Translations under genes and position numbers: made by a program
The notes under the pieces: generated by a model
The model's input: the letters and a program-made list of their open reading frames with translations, nothing else
The model's database searches: none
Told to the model about the DNA's origin: nothing
Shown: one piece after another, positions 61,851-64,000 of the stretch
How the letters are laid out: every line of letters begins with the position of its first letter
Numbering within the stretch: the first letter of the stretch is position 1
Assembly: GCF_900113695.1 (NCBI RefSeq)
Contig: NZ_FOQH01000006.1
Span: 1 to 64,000, forward strand
DNA length: 64,000 nt
Reading direction: 5' to 3'
Origin: Albimonas pacifica
GTDB taxonomy: Bacteria > Pseudomonadota > Alphaproteobacteria > Rhodobacterales > Rhodobacteraceae

Positions 61851-62106
61851 GTGGCACGCGGGCTCGGAAACCCTGCGCCGTCGCTTCCGTCCGTGGGCGG
61901 GATGAACCCCGCCTGACCCGCCTGTCCGCTTCGCTTGACGCAACGTCGTTGCAGGCGCGAGGCTGTCCCCGGGGGGGAAGCGTCCGCGCCGGCGGGACGA
62001 TGGGGAGAGGTCGGGGCGTCCGCGCCCGGAGCCTCCGCAGGCCGGCGCGCGACTTGGGGAAGCGTGCCGCGCCGAGCTCGTCCGCTCCGCGCGCAGGAGC
62101 GACATC
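61851..62106. other. Region before the RTX-type gene
   Basis: About 255 bases without a supported gene. It contains GACGCAACGTCGTTGC (61937 region), an imperfect inverted repeat around ACGT that could be an operator, and a GGAGCGACATC stretch directly before the ATG at 62107. Confidence 0.4.
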
Positions 62107-63225
62107 ATGGCCTTCATTCTTGCCACCGACGGCGGCGCCCAGATCGAACTGAGCGACGGCGACCGGCTCTATATTCCGCGCGACGTGACCGTCGCCGTGC
62201 CCAACCAGGCGTCCGTGGTCGGCGACGCCGGCGACGCCAACGGGCATGAGGTGACGATCGACGGCGCCCTGATCTCGGGCGGCGGCAACGCGATCATCCT
62301 GGGCGACGACGCCCTGGGCGAGGGCGACAACCGCCTGGTGATCGGGGAGACGGGCGTGGTGCGCTCGCTCAACGTTCCCGGCAACTCGTCGATCTACATG
62401 CTCGGCTCGAACTCGGTGCTGCAGAACGCGGGGGAGGTGACCGGAAACTGGGGCGCCTTCCTGCAGGACTGGGACGGCGGCTCGATCCTCAACACCGGCC
62501 TGCTGCAGGGGATGCAGCAGGAGGGGCTCTACCTGACCTCGGCCGTGGGGGTCGGGCTGATCAACACCGGCCTGATCCTGGGCGACGTGGACGCGCTGGG
62601 CGGCGTCGAGGTGGTCTTCGACCGCCTGTTCAACAGCGGCGAGATCATCGGCGGCGCCGGCGGGCACGGGATCGCGATCGCCGTCGCCCCCGCCGGCTCG
62701 CTGGTCGTCAACCGCGGCCTGATCGCCGGCGACGAAGCGGCGGTCCAGCTCGCCCAGCACGACGACGTGCTGCGCAACCGCGGCGACGTCGACGGCGACG
62801 TGCGCCTGGGCGACGGGGCGGACGTCTACGTCGGCGGCCGCCGCTCGGAAGTCGACGGGCGCATCCAGGGCGAGGGCGGCGACGACGTGCTGCGCGGCGG
62901 CGGGAACGACGACCTGGTCTTCGGCGGCGACGGCGCCGACGAGATCCACGGCCGCAAGGGCGACGACGAGCTGATCGGCAACGCCGACGCGGACGTCTTC
63001 GTCATCGCCCGCCGCAACGGCGACGACGAGATCCGCGACCTCGTCCACGGCGAGGACCACGTGGACCTGAGCGCCTTCGACCTGCGCTGGAAGCCGCTGA
63101 AGAACAAGCTGATGGAGGACACAGACGACGGCGTGCTGATCGACCTCGAGGGCCAGCGCGGCGGCACGGTGCTGCTGGAAGGGCTGGAGATCGCCGACAT
63201 CTCGAGGGGCGATTTCATCCTCTGA
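62107..63225 (+). CDS. RTX / hemolysin-type calcium-binding repeat protein
   Basis: A 372-residue acidic protein without a signal peptide, MAFILATDGGAQIELSDGDR. The first 230 residues form repeating strands with NTGLLQG, NTGLILG, NSGEIIG and NRGLIAG turns, as in a parallel beta-helix. Residues about 255-300 hold RTX nonapeptides (GEGGDDVL, GGGNDDLVF, GGDGADEI, GRKGDDELI). The C-terminal part (DLVHGEDHVDLSAFDLRW ...) is typical of type I secreted proteins. Secretion by a type I system is expected; no transporter genes are in the window. Confidence 0.88.
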   Translation: MAFILATDGGAQIELSDGDRLYIPRDVTVAVPNQASVVGDAGDANGHEVTIDGALISGGGNAIILGDDALGEGDNRLVIGETGVVRSLNVPGNSSIYMLGSNSVLQNAGEVTGNWGAFLQDWDGGSILNTGLLQGMQQEGLYLTSAVGVGLINTGLILGDVDALGGVEVVFDRLFNSGEIIGGAGGHGIAIAVAPAGSLVVNRGLIAGDEAAVQLAQHDDVLRNRGDVDGDVRLGDGADVYVGGRRSEVDGRIQGEGGDDVLRGGGNDDLVFGGDGADEIHGRKGDDELIGNADADVFVIARRNGDDEIRDLVHGEDHVDLSAFDLRWKPLKNKLMEDTDDGVLIDLEGQRGGTVLLEGLEIADISRGDFIL

Positions 63226-63342
63226 GCGCCCCGGGGGCCCGGCCGCCCGGGAGGCGGGCGGGCCTCTTCATCTCGGGGACAGGCGTTGGATGTTATGAAC
63301 GTTGCGTCAAGTTCGCCTTCCCGGCTTCGGAAAGGACGCGAC

Positions 63343-63468
63343 ATGCCATTCGCGCTGGGCCTTTTCACCGCGCTTGCGCTGGGCTGGGGCGGCGCCGTCG
63401 CGCAGACGACGGCGCCGAGCTGCCCCGACACGCACGTCCCCTGCGGGGGGGCGTGCTGCGCGAAGTGA
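63343..63468 (+). CDS. Tiny Cys-rich secreted peptide (41 aa)
   Basis: A 41-residue peptide with a signal peptide (MPFALGLFTALALGWGGAVA) and a Cys-rich end, SCPDTHVPCGGACCAK: four Cys in the last 16 residues. GGAAAGGA precedes the ATG. It ends nine bases before the next gene, so both are likely in one transcript. Function unknown; possibly a disulfide-bonded peptide or metal-binding peptide. Confidence 0.6.
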   Translation: MPFALGLFTALALGWGGAVAQTTAPSCPDTHVPCGGACCAK

Positions 63469-63477
63469 GGACGCGTC

Positions 63478-64000
63478 ATGCCCAAGACCTGGAGCGTCCG
63501 CCTCGCCCTGGTCGCGGTCCTGATCGGGATCGCCTATCTCTACCACGTGGCGACCAACATCTCGAAACCTGACATCTACGCCTATTTCGAGCTCGACCGC
63601 GGCGCCTCGGGCGCCTCCTTCGCCGTGGCGGGGGACCTGGTGGCGGTCTCGCCCGACGGGCTGCGGGTGGAGGCGATCTGCGGCCTCTCGGTGACGCAGG
63701 AGCTGCGCCGCCAGGCCCGGATCGACGCGATCTACGTCAACGACCTGGGCCGCGAGCTGCCGACCTTCACCAAGTTCTGGGCCTGGGCGAGCACCCTGGG
63801 CGTGGCGGAGGCCGAGGCCTCGCCCCCCGACCAGATCGCCTTCCGCGGCGCCTACGAGGAGCTGTCCTCGGCCTCGGCCATCGCCGCCTTCGTCACCCAG
63901 GACTGCACCTGCGAGATGGCCCGCCGCATCAGCCGGCGGGAGAAGATCTGCACCACGCTCGCCACCCTCTCCGAGCGTCATGCGGGCGAGGCGGACGAGC
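63478..64000 (+). CDS. Membrane-anchored protein, cut by the right edge
   Basis: The first 174 codons of a longer gene. It starts MPKTWSVRLALVAVLIGIAY with one membrane segment and continues into an exterior or cytoplasmic domain with YAYFELDRGASGASFAVAGD, QDCTCEMARRISR and a long helical part. No family recognised. It follows the Cys-rich peptide gene. Confidence 0.7.
   Translation, partial: MPKTWSVRLALVAVLIGIAYLYHVATNISKPDIYAYFELDRGASGASFAVAGDLVAVSPDGLRVEAICGLSVTQELRRQARIDAIYVNDLGRELPTFTKFWAWASTLGVAEAEASPPDQIAFRGAYEELSSASAIAAFVTQDCTCEMARRISRREKICTTLATLSERHAGEADE

Overview
The window looks like the chromosome of a very GC-rich alphaproteobacterium, most likely in the order Rhodobacterales. 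The evidence is the gene neighbourhoods (dnaG-rpoD; glyQ-DUF6446-glyS; rpmG-NUDIX-DUF983; a PleD-like diguanylate cyclase next to a DUF3572 gene), a protein ending in a VPxPA-type sorting tail, and a strong G/C bias at third codon positions. This assignment is read by eye from protein sequence; no search was run.

Positions 1 to about 36,650 are a prophage of lambda-like siphophage type, cut off at the left edge. The late operon runs leftwards on the minus strand in lambda order: small terminase, large terminase (GpA family), gpW, a 332-residue unknown, portal, ClpP-like protease, decoration protein, protein E-type capsid, gpFII-like joining protein, tail completion protein, an unusual Rossmann-like protein, tail tube, a G/GT chaperone pair made through a canonical -1 slippery heptamer, tape measure, DUF1833, NlpC/P60 and a gpJ-like tip protein. 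Upstream of it (18.4-26.1 kb, also minus strand) lies the early lytic region: a CII-like regulator, an adenine/cytosine-N4 methyltransferase, a DUF2303 protein, a DUF1376-like replication protein and a cluster of palindromes that could be an origin or operator.

A divergent repressor pair (Cro-like, minus; CI-like, plus) sits at 27.1-27.75 kb and separates the lytic arm from a plus-strand arm. The plus-strand arm carries a YecR-like lipoprotein, a MerR-type regulator, about ten very small overlapping genes, a minimal C5-methyltransferase-like protein, an ASCH-like protein, an excisionase-like protein and a tyrosine integrase. The integrase abuts the 3' end of a minus-strand tRNA-Thr(UGU) at 36,659-36,731, the probable attachment site. 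Lysis genes and the left attachment site are not in the window.

From 36.7 kb onward the window is host chromosome. It holds a host-attachment (AtsA-like) gene; a decayed glycerophosphodiesterase remnant joined to a sorting tail; glyQ, DUF6446, a GltS-type symporter and glyS; a TesA-like esterase divergent from an ABC exporter pair (YbbA/YbbP-like); a BI-1 family membrane protein; rpmG, a NUDIX hydrolase and DUF983; an EF-hand, ECF-sigma, membrane anti-sigma-like and CnrX-like sensor cluster; a PleD-like cyclase with a degenerate receiver; DUF3572; dnaG and rpoD; and a cell-surface group (VPxPA-tailed protein, RTX protein, a tiny Cys-rich secreted peptide and a membrane protein cut by the right edge).

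Most noteworthy are the G/GT frameshift signal, the three-palindrome cluster at 20.72-20.78 kb, a shared operator-like motif at the CI promoter and at the start of the plus-strand arm, two reversed cargo genes with a duplicated leader between the Cro-like and CII-like genes, two GC-rich intergenic blocks bounded by the same inverted repeat, and the glycerophosphodiesterase remnant.
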